Assembly: GCA_029204225.1 (NCBI GenBank)
Contig: CM055112.1
Coordinates: 28,161,746 to 28,225,745, forward strand
From: Diphasiastrum complanatum
Taxonomy: Eukaryota; Streptophyta; Lycopodiopsida; Lycopodiales; Lycopodiaceae
Direction of reading: 5' to 3'
DNA length: 64,000 nt
This document shows positions 1 through 10,847 of the stretch, piece by piece. The notes under the pieces were generated by a model that saw only the letters and a list, made by a program, of their open reading frames with translations, was not told the origin of the DNA and searched no databases. The position numbers and the translations under genes were made by a program. Position 1 is the first letter of the stretch; the number at the start of each line of letters is the position of its first letter.

Positions 1-363
1 CTCGGGAGATCTAAGGATTTCCTCTAATCGTTCCATCCTGAGGATATATATTATCCTTTGTCTATGATTTATCTTCAATCCTAACAATACAATGATGATC
101 AGGTAGGGCATGGGGATATATGGTACATCTGGTCCCAATGGGGCGTTAGGACAAAACATCTTTGTGGTTTGTAGAATGTCGATGGATTGCAATCTCCTTA
201 ACACCTGCGCTAGTGGTGGTTTATTACGCACATCACTCCATTTATCGAATGACGACATTACTCAACCTTCAGGCCTAGTTAGTTCACTATGCAGGTTTGA
301 AAATTAGCGTGTCTACTTGTGACTTAACCAGGACATCATGTTTCAACTGTACTTGCTGGACTT
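1..363. other. no gene recognised
   Basis: Only short open frames without recognisable motifs. It leads into a stem-loop repeated near 58.9 kb, so this may be one flank of a diverged dispersed repeat. Confidence 0.4.
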
Positions 364-394
364 CCCGCTCTGGTGTTTCACAGAGGTCGGGTCC
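364..394 (+). repeat. 31-bp stem-loop, copy 1 of 3
   Basis: These 31 bases are identical to 58874-58904. They can fold with CCCG-CTCTG pairing to CAGAG-(GT)-CGGG around a short loop. A looser relative lies at 62761-62805. The surrounding sequence is diverged, so the stem-loop is the best preserved part of a dispersed repeat of unknown class. Confidence 0.6.
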
Positions 395-2994
395 GTTTTA
401 ACTCACACTTAATGCCATAATCAGTCAAATGAAATGACACTTGTAACTTGACGCGTTCGTACAGTTAGCTAGATAACCTAAACACTAGCTAGTTTATGGA
501 ATTCCATGATTACAACAACATACGCATTTGAACCGAGTAGAATAAAACAACTACTTGCTTTTTCACAATACCAAAAGGACGATTCCGTGATACAGTTTAG
601 AAGTGGTTTGTGTAATGTAAAAACGGCAAGAGTGAGCTGGTCATACTACCTCAATAAACATAGCATACAACACTAATTGTAATCGACATTCTACAACCAT
701 TCCAAATACTTCGAACGGAAATTTTGATCTACCATGATTCACAATCGATTCACTAAAACTTTACGAAACCCACTTGTTAATTATCATAGAAACTAGTGCG
801 AACTAAAGCACACGTTTTCCGATTGAAGGCAAGTATTTATGAACAATAAAGACTACGGACAACAATAGAGATGAAGCAAATAGAAATGAGGTAAAGCCAT
901 ACCTCAGTATAACCGTAGGTAGCTGGAAATCGTTGAAACCCTACTCATGGATGCCACAAACCGGTTTTCGTTTGCCTTTGTGTCCTGTGGACTCGTTGAT
1001 GCTTGTCGTTTGCTTTACCTTCTGGAAATGGCTTGCTTCCCAAGTAACCGAGATAGAAAGCAAGTTGTTGGAAGAACCGGGTGCATGTGGCAGATGCCAC
1101 AGGAGGTGCGTTGGCTGAAAAATAGCCGCATATAGAGGGATGGCTGCAGCTGGTTGCAGGTACACAAGTAGCTAGCTTAGGAAGCACGTCCCACAGCAAT
1201 GAAATTCAACTTTTGAAGGTGTGATCCTCAGCAGAGTAAATTGGTCTCATAAATGTGACTGGCAACAGAGGGTCCTGTTTCTAGAAATGCGATTAGCAAC
1301 AGAGAAAATGGTGCTTCATAATTGCACTTGACAGCAGTGAGTTCTACCACAGAACTCAGCGATGGGATGGGGCACACTCCTGCCCATTGGCTCTCTCAAA
1401 AATCTCAGTAGGGCCAACGATGGAGCAATGTATGGTTTTTGCTCTCTGTCTGGATGAAATGCATAGCTAGATCAGCGATGAAATGATAGTGATGGCCTTA
1501 CTTCTTTGTAACTCGGAGTATGCTGGCAGCAGATGAAAATCAGAGTAGAACATGCCTTCAAATGTATCTCTGTCAGCGCTGGAGGTCAAGTCAATTCTGA
1601 TGAATTGGCCATCTTCCAAGAGGAAAGGCTGCAACTGTGGGCAGCGATGGCCTCTCAGCCTGCGATCTTCAATAAAGGTATGCTGCCTCAAGACAGCAAG
1701 CCATCAGCATAAAAACAAGAGCTTTAGAAGTGCGATGGTCAATGGATTAGAATCATGGCCTTAATCAGCTCTCTGTCAGAATTAAATCAACAGAGACTGA
1801 AACCATGTGTGTGAATGATGCTAATGATAGAGTACGTTCCTCACAGTCACATCGATAGATGCCTTTCTTGATAGTGGATGAGTGATGAATAGCAGAGAAC
1901 ATTTTGGCAACTCAATTGCAAGCTCAATCAAGGAACAACAACACAATGTCCTAAAGAATGGAATGGACCTCAATAAGTAAATGTCAAGCAATTTAAGAAT
2001 ATCTGTGAAGGTGAATTGATGGTAAGATGTGCACCCTCTCATAATTCATGACTCTTTCACCCTCATAGTCTATTCATGCTCTAAGCTCATCTATCAACAT
2101 GAGAATAGAATACGAAGAATTTTCCAAGACCACAATGCTCAATAAGTGAAAATGGAGGGATTTTGTAGGAGACTCTAGTACAAGAGACTCACTCAAGCTC
2201 ATAATAGAAGAGTTTTCCATTAAAGAAATCCTAAAAGAGCTCTTAGGCTAAGATTGTTGAACTAATATTAACCTCTCTTCACTCATCACATATGACTCAC
2301 AACTCACACTCATATAGAATTCTTACTCGTGCAACCTTTCAAGTGTGAAATGACGTAAGGCATGATATCTTGATTAAAAGAAAAATTCAGCCTTCAAAGA
2401 CTCTCTCAACATGAGATTTAAGAAATGGCACATACAAACATCTAATCAAAGAAGAATCTCCAATATTAGAAAATTTCCTCATTATGAACTTGATGAAAAA
2501 ATGACAAGAAACCAAACAACACGTATAAAGTCCTCACCAAGGATTTAACACTAAGCAAGCCGCAAACAAGCAACACAAAGGGAAACGGATGGTGGACAAA
2601 CCAATCCAACCAAACCTAGATCTTACGAATCTAGCCCCCAAGCTATGGATTAATCTATCACAAGGGATGAAGGAATCACACCAGCAGCATGCAAAGATGC
2701 AGGCCACGTTCCAGAACATGATCCGGGATTTTCCATTAGGGTTTCCCGGAACGCAATTTTTTTTTGTTTTTTTGTTTTCAAACATGCCAATATAGGGTAT
2801 CATGTGAAAGGATTTCAAAAGAGCAGTTCTGTTGCTTGGTTTTAGATAGTTAACCCCCAATATCTACTAGTCACTTCAATCAGATATTGAAGCAAATTGT
2901 TTTTGTGGATACGGATTTGCAGATATAACATTGGCTAATCATTTCATTTGTATCTAACTGCTGCTATTCATTGGTCATTTGGATTGCACTAGCT
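395..2994. other. intergenic, no gene; diverged repeat tail near 830-930
   Basis: No open frame here shows a known domain. Around 870-925 the sequence resembles 60740-60790 (shared CATACCTCAG and TAGGTAGC), which suggests the far end of the repeat that begins with the stem-loop at 364. The rest looks like non-coding plant DNA with no visible regular structure. Confidence 0.4.
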
Positions 2995-3365
2995 GTGGAT
3001 CCCTCCACAACGAGAAAAAAATTTGCAAATTCTTTTGCGATCCGGGACGCACGATCTAGATAGCAATCCGCTGCAATTGAGGCAACATGTAGCTACCAAT
3101 CACACAATCAAGCATACACTAGTGCACTGACACACCTCACTGGACACCTATGCAGCCTATCTGGGCCACATCATCCAGTTCTCCTAGGACTCACTGATAG
3201 ACCCATAAAAATCCACCATCATGAGTTAAGACCTCCAACCATTGATTATGACCATATGCACGTAAGGGCCCCAAACCTCCCATAATCATAATTAACCTAC
3301 ATGTCGAGGTAGGCCTACTAACCTCTAGCAAGATAATCAATACGAGATCAGTCATGGGCATGACA
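2995..3365 (-). repeat. chromovirus LTR remnant (5' end at 3365)
   Basis: Read on the - strand, an LTR-like sequence starts TGTCATGCCC at 3365, directly after a purine tract (+ strand 3369-3377) that follows a chromodomain-coding scrap. The same start and a similar body recur on the + strand at 56586-56930, including blocks around GTCATAATCAATGGTT and TTGATGGTGGATTT. The inner end (about 2995) is uncertain because no primer site or target duplication was found. Confidence 0.55.
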
Positions 3366-3545
3366 ATCTTCCCCCCTTATTCAAGTTCTGACCTCAGAAC
3401 TTAAAGCTAGGGAAGTTTCTTTTCAAGCTACCTTCTTGTTTCCAAGAATTTCATCGTATGTGCGACCTTTCCATCGAACCAGATGCTCGGTAACTATATG
3501 ACTCCTCAATCATTTCAGGTTCAAGTTCTAGAACCAAGATATTCA
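3366..3545 (-). pseudogene. Ty3/gypsy chromovirus integrase C-terminus with chromodomain scrap
   Basis: In one - strand frame the sequence reads VTEHLVRWKGRTYDE, the LV(R/K)WKG signature of chromodomains that end chromovirus integrases. A frameshift follows, then FPSFKF, a short tail, a G-rich polypurine tract and the LTR. In chromoviruses the chromodomain directs integration into heterochromatin. Only the last 50-60 codons remain, broken by a frameshift and stops. On its 5' side it meets the copia A reverse transcriptase directly, so the junction is chimeric. Confidence 0.6.
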
Positions 3546-3551
3546 CCTTGA

Positions 3552-4700
3552 CTACTTAATTTCAGGCCTGTCTCCATAGGTGTAGCAACCGGCTTGCAAT
3601 CTTCCATCTTGAACTGCTTCAAATCTGTCCAATGTAGCATTCTTGAGAGAGGAAATTCCAGCCCCTTCTTGTACAAATTCAAGATTAAGATAAAAGTGCA
3701 ATAGGCCTAAATCTGAGGTTTCAAAAACCGTACCAAGATCAAGTACTAAGGCATCAGTCTGCTGCTCAATACTTCCCGTAACAATAATATCATCAACATA
3801 AAGCAAAATAATGATGATAAGATCTGAAGTATGCTTGACATAAAGAGTAGATTCGCTAGGACTATTAGTAAACCCACGATCACAAAAGTAAGCATGTATT
3901 TTTTTATACCACATCCTTGGGGCTTGCTTCAGTCCATAAAGTGTCTTCTTGAGAAGACAAACTTTATCTTCTTGGCCTTCAACAAAAAAACCAGCAGATT
4001 GTTGAAGGTACACTTCCTCATTGAGATCACCATTGAGGAATGCTATCTTTATGTCAAGTTGCCGCAAACGCCAACCAAAATGGGCAGCCAAAGAGGTTAC
4101 TACCTTTACGGTAGTCATCCGAGCAGTAAGCATAAAAGTCTCCTCATAAGCAATCCCCTTTTGCGGAGCATAGCCTTTGGCAACAAGCCTTGCCTTGTAC
4201 CTTTCAACGGTACCATTTGCCTTGTACTTGATTTTATATACCCATTTAGAACCAATTGCCTTCTTCCCATGAAGAAGATCAACAAGAACCCAAATCTGGT
4301 TCTTCATGAGTGAATCATACTATCTTGCATCACATCCTCCCAACATTTTACTCCCTTGGCTTGCTCATAAAAATCAGGTTCTTCCGCAACATCTCCATGA
4401 GATGAAAGAGAAAAATTTGAAAAATCAGCATAGTCCACTAATTTTGTAGAGGCACATGTCTTTCCATGATAAAATGAACTTATTTTGTTGTCCCGCAAAG
4501 TCGCCAACGACCACCATGGGACTATTTTGGGCTGTCCAACAGCCATGTCTCTTCTTGCAATTTGCTGTCCAAGATTTTCCGAAATTGCTCTTTGCTGTCC
4601 AAGATCTTCTGACACTACTCTTGGCTGTCCAAGATCTTCCAAAACTGGTCCTTGCTGTCCAAGTGTTCCTGCAGGCTGATTTTGAGCAACAATGAGCGGT
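3552..4700 (-). pseudogene. copia A: pol linker and reverse transcriptase (no RNase H)
   Basis: The - strand encodes a Ty1/copia reverse transcriptase in one open frame (3552-4307): NQIWVLVDLLHGKKAIGSKW, YKARLVAKGY, LRQLDIKIAFLNGDLNEEVY, LYGLKQAP, and the catalytic YVDDIIV. Upstream (4304-4700) lies the integrase-RT linker, rich in LGQ(Q/P) repeats. The frame ends shortly after KNATLDRFEAVQDGRLQAGC, where a shift occurs; copia RNase H and the 3' LTR are absent. It is the same family as copy B at 12359-13305. A dead copy cut off just before RNase H. Confidence 0.85.
4540..4690 (-). repeat. 36-bp minisatellite in copia A pol linker
   Basis: About three and a half tandem copies of a 36-bp unit encode a 12-residue repeat of the form SEDLGQ(P/Q)R(V/A)(V/I). 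The unit contains AGATCTTGGACAGC on the - strand. Copy B carries the matching array at 12146-12295, so the repeat belongs to the family. Confidence 0.7.
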
Positions 4701-4774
4701 CCTTGATGAACATTAGGCTCTAAACTTGATGAGGTGTTGGGCAGTTCGAAACTGGTTGATTGTTGTCCCTTATT

Positions 4775-6207
4775 TCAAGAAATAGAAGATAGTATCAAAT
4801 TTGAAAAAACTTCAACATTCACACTATGTGGGCTGTCCCTCTTCAAGATATGAGTTGGGGCCACATCTAATGAATTCTTTTCATCAAAATACACATCACG
4901 ACTAACAATAATCTTGTTAGTGCTCAAATTGAACAGCCTATAGCCTTTGCTTTCACTACTATAGCCAACAAAAATGCATTGAACTCCTTTATCCTCAAGC
5001 TTGGTACGAAGTTTATCCGGAATAAAAGCATAAGCCATACAACCAAAAATGCGAAAGTGAGAGATTGTGGGCTTCTTCCCATACCAAACTTCATAAGGAG
5101 TTAATACTTTCAATGCTTTAGTAGGACTACGATTGCTTATGTATGTCACCGTTATAACCGCTTCAGCCCAAAACTTGTGAGACAGCCCCTTTGCTTTGAG
5201 CATGCCATGGTTGCAACCAAACGTTTGAAACGTTTTTACCCACTTTAAAGTGTGAAATTTAAGGTTTTTGCAGTGGTATGTCTAAAAAAAATAATTATTG
5301 CCAGTTATACTACAAAAATAGGTTTCTTTGTGTTGCAACTTAGCTATGAAAAAAATTGCTTATAGTAGAATCAAACACAGCGCCCTGCTACAAACATGCA
5401 AAGCAACAGAACTCTTGATTGCCCAAGTAGCCCTATCCAACATGGGGCGCCCTAGCCCCCTAGAGAAAGTGGCCACGCCCCCCAAAAGAAAAAAAAATTG
5501 CCATTTTCTTTAAAAAACATGAAAAAAAAAGTCTGAAAAGCGGACGGCCGCATTTCCAAACGCGTTTCGTTGCAACCATGGAGCATGCAACGGACCATCT
5601 CCATAAGTGTGCAATTCTTTCGCTCGGCAACACCATTTTGTTGAGGCGTATAAGGAGTTGTCATTTGATGTAGAATTAATTCTTCTCTCGAAGAAATGCA
5701 CCGAACGTACTCTTGACGTATTCCCCTCCTCGATCGGTGCGTAGGGTCTTCAAAGAATGCCCAAACTTATTTTCCATCTTTGAAGTGTTGAAAAACTTCC
5801 GATTTAGCCTTCATAGGATAGATCCATGTAAAACGGGAAAAGTCATCAATAAAAGTCACAAAATAGATGCACTTTCCAATGGATTCGGTCCTCATTGGAC
5901 CACAAACATCACTATGAACCAAATCAAATTTATCAAGAACCCTTATAGTTCCATCAATTGGAAAAGGTTTCCTTTGGAACTTTCCAAGTATGCAGCCCTC
6001 GCATACATGCCCTTTCGGCTGCTCAATAGTAGGAATGTCTTCTACCATATTAAATGTCTTCAACTTCTTCAAACTTGCAAAGTTGAGATGTCTTAACCTT
6101 GCATGCCACAATTCAGCCAACTCCAATGATTGTGATGTACAAGCAACAAGACATGTAGAGGGAATTCGTCGCTCATAGGTATCCATCATGCATTGTTCCC
6201 GAAACAA
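4775..6207 (-). pseudogene. copia A: integrase, split by a MITE
   Basis: From the 5' side (high coordinates): the GAG-pre-integrase motif LWHARLRHLN, a zinc-binding CEGC, LVHSDVCGPM and FIDDFSRFTWIYPMKAKSEVF of the catalytic core (5767-6207). Then TPQQNGVAERKN (5452-5664), and after the MITE, KFWAEAVITVTYISNRSPTK, FGCMAYAFIP and GYSSESKGYRLF (4775-5203). The frame is broken near 5767 and by the 375-bp insertion at 5206-5580. Apart from the insertion and shifts, this copy keeps the zinc-finger part that copy B has lost. Confidence 0.85.
5206..5580. mobile_element. 375-bp hAT-type MITE inserted in copia A integrase
   Basis: The ends are perfect 12-bp inverted repeats, CATGGTTGCAAC at 5206-5217 and its complement at 5569-5580, with a looser match continuing inward. 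The element is flanked by a perfect 8-bp direct repeat GAGCATGC at 5198-5205 and 5581-5588. The related copia copy B at about 11615-11645 lacks the insertion. An 8-bp target duplication is the mark of hAT transposition. The interior has no coding capacity and includes an A-rich stretch, so it would need a transposase made elsewhere. Confidence 0.9.
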
Positions 6208-7508
6208 TAATCAAGGGAGATCTTTTAGGATCCTTGACAAGAAACATATCTTCTTTGAACTCAACAGCCAGTCCTTGCTTCAACACAGTTGAAACCGAAA
6301 GAAGACTCTTTTTGATTCTCGGAACATAAAGCACATTCTTGATGTACTTTTCTTCACCATTAGGCAAAATGAAGGCTACAATTCCAATTCCATGAATAGG
6401 ATAAGATGCATTATCCGCACATTGTACCTTGCTTCCATTTTGCACTTTCACTAATTTAGTGAATGCTTGCGAAAAGTCATATGACGAGTAGCACCACTAT
6501 CAATCACCCATTCAATGGGCTGAGAATCAGCAACTTGCAAAACAAAACCTGAATTCCTCATAGATCTAGAAGTACTAGTAGAAGCAATATTAGACACAAA
6601 AGCATAGTCTTGATTCAAGATATCATCACTAACTTCAAGCTCTTGCTCCAAAGTAGCAAGTGAAGCACTAGTATCAATTCCTTTACTCTCCTCTTTCGCA
6701 AGCTTCTTCTTACAATCCTTGATGAAGTGCCCATACTTCTTGCAATAATGGCACTTCCCTTTCTTCTTTTGAGTGTTGACCTCCAATGGGCTTTTGCTCA
6801 TCCTTGGAAGGGGTCTTCCCCTTTCCTGTTGACTTGCCTATGCCCTTGCCTTTCGTGAAGAAAGCTTGATCTTGTTGAGTGTCACCCGCAAAGTTTTGCC
6901 TCGTTTGCTCCCCTTGAAGAAGCAACCCAACAAGTTTATCAAAGGAGAGTCGATGTCCCCTAAGAGAGATACTCAAAGATGCAACAAATGGAAGATAAGA
7001 GGAAGGTAATGAGTTGAGAGTAATGGAAACAAATTGAGCATCCTCAATTATCTCATCAATATTGAGAAGCTCCTCATGAAGATCTTTGATCTTCGTCAAG
7101 TGATTGGTCACTAGATCCCCTTCTTGCATCTTCAACATAGAAAGTTGATTTCGGAGATACACCACTCTTGCTGGATTTTTGACCCTATACATCGTATTAA
7201 GTGATTCCCATGCACTTTTAGATGTCTTACAAGATCTAATATGAGATAAGATAAATCTTTTCACCGCAAGAGCAACCATAGAATGTGCTTGTGCATCCCT
7301 TCTATCCCACTTCTTTTGTTCTTCCGAAGATGATGATCCACGAGGTGAGGTAGGTGCCAAAGAAGGAGGCCTTTCCTCATCACCATTGACCAAATCCCAT
7401 AGCCCTTTCGCTATGAGACGATTCTTCATCATGTAACTCCACAAGGAGTAATTTATGCCATCCAACCGATCTTCACCAAAAAACTGATAGCTTCCGATTC
7501 TTTAGCCA
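6173..7508 (-). pseudogene. copia A: gag, zinc knuckle and protease
   Basis: The Gag-like frame (6710-7465) reads DGINYSLWSYMMKNRLIAKG, then ACKTSKSAWESL-type motifs and LRGHRLSFDKLVGLLLQGEQ. The next frame (6451-6801) has the zinc knuckle CHYCKKYGHFIKDC (CX2CX4HX4C) and the aspartic protease motif WVIDSGATRHMT. It continues as NGEEKYIKNVLYVPRIKKSL (6173-6451). By comparison with copy B the start codon is near 7508, but a short indel shifts the frame about 25 bases downstream. Several shifts make this a pseudogene. Confidence 0.85.
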
Positions 7509-8206
7509 TTACCTCGAACAGAATTTCAGCTTGTAGTAGATAGGAAACAGAGCCTTTCCAAAGCCAAATCTAGTCAAAAATTTGCATCAAACAATGAGTT
7601 GAAAATAAGAGCACAAGATGTCTTCCAATCTGCAACCAAAGTGCCCAAAAGATAATGGATAGATGGTTATTTTTCTGCACAAAAAAATCAATGTCTTGAA
7701 AATTAGGTTAAATTCGATTGAAGCCTAGAACGAAACCCAATTAGGAAGCCAAATAGTGTGATCAACACACACCTCAATAGGGCTATTGAAGGTGCCCTAC
7801 TACTTGTTGAAAATCTGCAATTTTTCAGCCACAAATTTGTCCTAACCCAAAATAGGGTTTGCTGGATTTTGGGCGCCCTCCTTCAAGACTGCAAACTTGA
7901 AAAATCAACAAAGTAAGAAGGCTCCAAAACCCAAATTAGAAGCAGATTTTTGGGCGCCCTCCTCGAGACAAGACTTGCTGAAAACTGGCTACAAAAAATC
8001 AGATTTGAGATGCTTATTTTTGGGCGCCAAAAATTGCTCCTCCAAGATCCATGATGGGCGCCCTCCTTCAACCTTAAAAAGAGACAAAAAAGCTGATTCA
8101 AACTCCACTTGGAAAAATCAGCAGGATGCTGAATTTTCAGATCACAAAGTAAAGTAGCTCCTCTTTTGGTAGGGCGCCAACATACAAGCTTGTTGTAGAT
8201 CCGGTT
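7509..8206 (-). other. copia A: long 5' leader with repeated GGCGCC palindromes
   Basis: This untranslated stretch between primer site and gag carries repeated GGGCGCCC/GGCGCC palindromes near 7874, 7951, 8022, 8054 and 8172. They sit in loosely repeated 80-110 bp blocks (TTTTTGGGCGCC, CTGATTTTTCAAG and similar). The matching leader of copy B lies at 9110-9806. No coding motif was seen. Confidence 0.6.
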
Positions 8207-8218
8207 GCTTTGATACCA
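8207..8218 (-). other. copia A primer-binding site
   Basis: On the - strand this reads TGGTATCAAAGC, one base off TGGTATCAGAGC, the usual plant copia primer site complementary to the 3' end of initiator tRNA-Met. It directly follows an LTR end ...TTCA. Confidence 0.8.
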
Positions 8219-8350
8219 TGAAAAAAAACAAGAGCCAAGGTACCAAGATCTAACTATCAAACAATCTCCACGAGACAAATGAGGGAAGATGATAGGCGCC
8301 CTCAAGGAGAGAGAGAAAACAAAAAATGGAAAGCAATGCTTAGAAAATGT
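8219..8350 (-). repeat. copia A: truncated 5' LTR
   Basis: About 130 bp of LTR 3' end, matching 8960-9097 of copy B in inverse orientation, including CTAAGCATTGCT and CTCCTTGAGGGCGCCTAT. The rest of the LTR is missing because the sequence switches at about 8345-8356 to a + strand gag fragment. Confidence 0.75.
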
Positions 8351-8355
8351 AAAAC

Positions 8356-8676
8356 TTTGCGGGTGACACTCAACAAGATCAAGCTTTCTTCACAAAAAGC
8401 AAGGGCAAAGGCAAGTCAAAAGGAAAGGGGAAGACTCCTTCCAAGGATGAGCAAAAGCTCATTGGAGGTCAAAATGTCAACACTCAAAAGAAAAAAGAGA
8501 AATTCCATGATTGCAAGAAGTATGGGCACTTCATCAAGGATTGTAAGAAGAAGCTCGTGAAAGAAGAGAGTAAATGAATTGATACTAGTGCTTCACTTGC
8601 TACTTTGGAGCAAGAGCTTGAAGCTAGTGATGATCTCTTCAACCAAGACTATGCTTTTGTGTCTAATATTGCTTTC
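8356..8676 (+). pseudogene. copia family gag scrap (third copy) between A and B
   Basis: About 320 bp nearly matching 10397-10713 of copy B: GCGGGTGACACTCAACAAG, a degenerate zinc-knuckle region and GTGTCTAATATTGCT. It holds an in-frame stop at AAATGA and a damaged knuckle (HDCKKYGHFIKDC-like; the first cysteine codon reads histidine in that frame). It forms the spacer between the head-to-head copies A and B. Confidence 0.75.
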
Positions 8677-8689
8677 ATAGGTTAAGTTA

Positions 8690-9097
8690 ATTCATAGGTT
8701 ACTTTGACCCAAAAGGTCGAGATTTGTGTAACCATGGGTATTTAGTTATTTAGGCCATGTTAAGTTTGTCAGTTGGACCCAATTTTGGTCATGTAGTGAC
8801 TCGTGAGTCCTTAGGGGTCTAATTTTGTTTAGGGGCCCTATCTTGACTTTCGGAGGTGCCCTACATTTAGTAAGTGGTTAAGCTTAGGGTTTGTTGGCAC
8901 TTGGCCACATCCAGGTAGAGTACTTGTATGCTCATTGTGTATACCAATTTTACATTTGCTAAGCATTGCTCTCCATTTTTTCTGCTCGCATTACTGCTTT
9001 CTCTCTCTCCTTGAGGGCGCCTATCCACTTCCCTCATTTGTTTTGTGGAGATTGTTTGATAGTTAGATCTTGGTGCCTAGGCTCTTGTTTTTCGTCA
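8690..9097 (+). repeat. copia B: 5' LTR
   Basis: The sequence upstream of the primer site ends ...TCGTCA and matches the LTR scrap of copy A over its last 130 bp. The 5' edge is not fixed: TG starts are possible at 8726 and 8758, and no target duplication was found. Confidence 0.6.
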
Positions 9098-9109
9098 TGG
9101 TATCAGAGC
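9098..9109 (+). other. copia B primer-binding site
   Basis: TGGTATCAGAGC, the canonical plant copia primer site for initiator tRNA-Met, immediately after the LTR end CA. Confidence 0.9.
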
Positions 9110-9806
9110 AACCGGATCTGCAGCAAGCTTGTATGTTGGCGCCCTACCAAAAGAGGAGCTATTCTACTTTGTGATCTAAAAATTCAGCATCCTCTGCTGA
9201 TTTTTCCAAGTGGAGTTTGGATCAGCTTTTTTGTCTCTTTTCAGGTTGAAGGAGGGCACCCATCATGGATCTTGGAGGAGCAATTTTTGGTACACAAAAA
9301 TCAGCATTTCAAATCTGATCTTTTGCAGCCAATTTTCAACAAGTCTTGTCTTGAGGAGGGTGCCCAAAAATCTGCTTCTAATTTGGGTTTTGGAGCCTTC
9401 TTACTTTGCTGATTTTTCAAGTTTGCAGTCTTAAAGGAGGGCGCCCAAAATTCAGCAAACCCTATTTTGGCTAACGGAAAATTTGTGACTGGAAAATTAC
9501 AGATTTTCAGCAAGTAGTAGGGCGCTTTAAACAGCCCTATTGAAGTGTGTGTTGATCACACTATTTGGCTTCCTAATTGGGTTTCGGTGTAGGCTTCAAT
9601 AGAAGCTAACCTAATTTTCAAGAAGCTGGTTTTTTTGTGCAAAAAAATGGCCATCTATCCATTATCTTTTGGGCACTTTTGTTGCAGATTGGAAGACATC
9701 TTGTGCTCTTATTTTCAGCTCATTGTTTGTTGCAAATTTTTGAGTAGATTTGGCTTTGAAAAGGCTCTCTTTCCTATCTACTAAACCTGAAATTCTGTTG
9801 GGGGTA
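9110..9806 (+). other. copia B: 5' leader with GGCGCC blocks
   Basis: The same leader as in copy A. GGCGCC motifs remain near 9138 and 9437; those near 9250 and 9355 have changed to GGGCACCC and GGGTGCCC, single transitions from the palindrome. No coding motif was seen. Confidence 0.6.
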
Positions 9807-10832
9807 ATGGCTAAAGAATCGGAAGCTATGGGTTCTTTGTTTAGTGAAGATCGGTTGGATGGCATAAACTACTCCTTGTGGAATTACATGATGAAGAATC
9901 TTCTCATAGTGAAAGGGCTATGGGATTTGGTCAATGGTGATGAGGAAAGGCCTCCTTCTTTGGCACCTACTACACCTCGTGGATCATCATCTTCGGAAGA
10001 ACAAAAGAAGTGGGATAGAAGGGATGCACAAGCACATTCTATGGTTGCTCTTGCGGTGAAAAGATCTATCTTATCTCATATTAGATCTTGTAAGACATCT
10101 AAACGTGCGTGGGAAACACTTAATACAATGTATAAGGTCAAAAATCTAGCAAAAGTGGTGTATCTTTGAAATCAACTTTCTATGTTGAAGATGCAAGAAG
10201 GGGATCTAGTGACCAATCACTTGATGAAGATCAAGGATCTTCGTGAGGAGCTTCTCAATATTGATGAGATAATTGAGGATGCTCAATTTGTTTCCATCAA
10301 CTCATTACCCTCCTCTCATCTTCCATTTGTTTAATCTTTGAGTATCTCTCTTAGGGGACATCAACTCTCCTTTGATGAGCTTGTTGGGTTGCTTCTTGCG
10401 GGTGACACTCAACAAGATCAAGCTTTCTTCACGGAAGGCAAGGGCATAGGCAAGTCAACAGAAAAGGGGAAGACTCCTTCCAAGGATGAGCAAAAGCCCA
10501 TTGGAGGTCAAAATGTCAACACTCAAAAGAAGAAAGGAAAGTGTCATTATTGCAAGAAGTATGGGCACTTCATCAAGGATTGTAAGAAGAAGCTTGCGAA
10601 AGAGGAGAGTAAAGGAATTGATACTAGTGTTTCACTTGTTACTTTGGAGCAAAAGCTTGAAGCTAGTGATGATCTTTTCAACCAAGACTATGCTTTTGTG
10701 TCTAATATTGCTTCTACTAGTACTTCTACATCTATGAGAAATTCAGGTTATGTTTTGCAAGTTGCTGATTTTCAGCCCATTGAATGGGTGATTGATAGTG
10801 GTGCTACTCGTTATATGACTTTTCGCAAATGA
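9807..10832 (+). pseudogene. copia B: gag, zinc knuckle and protease
   Basis: The ATG at 9807 opens MAKESEAMGSLFSEDRLDG, then GINYSLWNYMMKN and the Gag domain. A TGA stops it at about 10167. The frame resumes (10338-10832) with SLRGHQLSFDELVGLLL, the zinc knuckle CHYCKKYGHFIKDC and the protease motif WVIDSGATRYMT. A stop follows at 10830. The product would be the structural and protease half of the polyprotein, but this copy is dead. Confidence 0.85.
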
Positions 10833-10847
10833 GCATTCCCTAAATTA

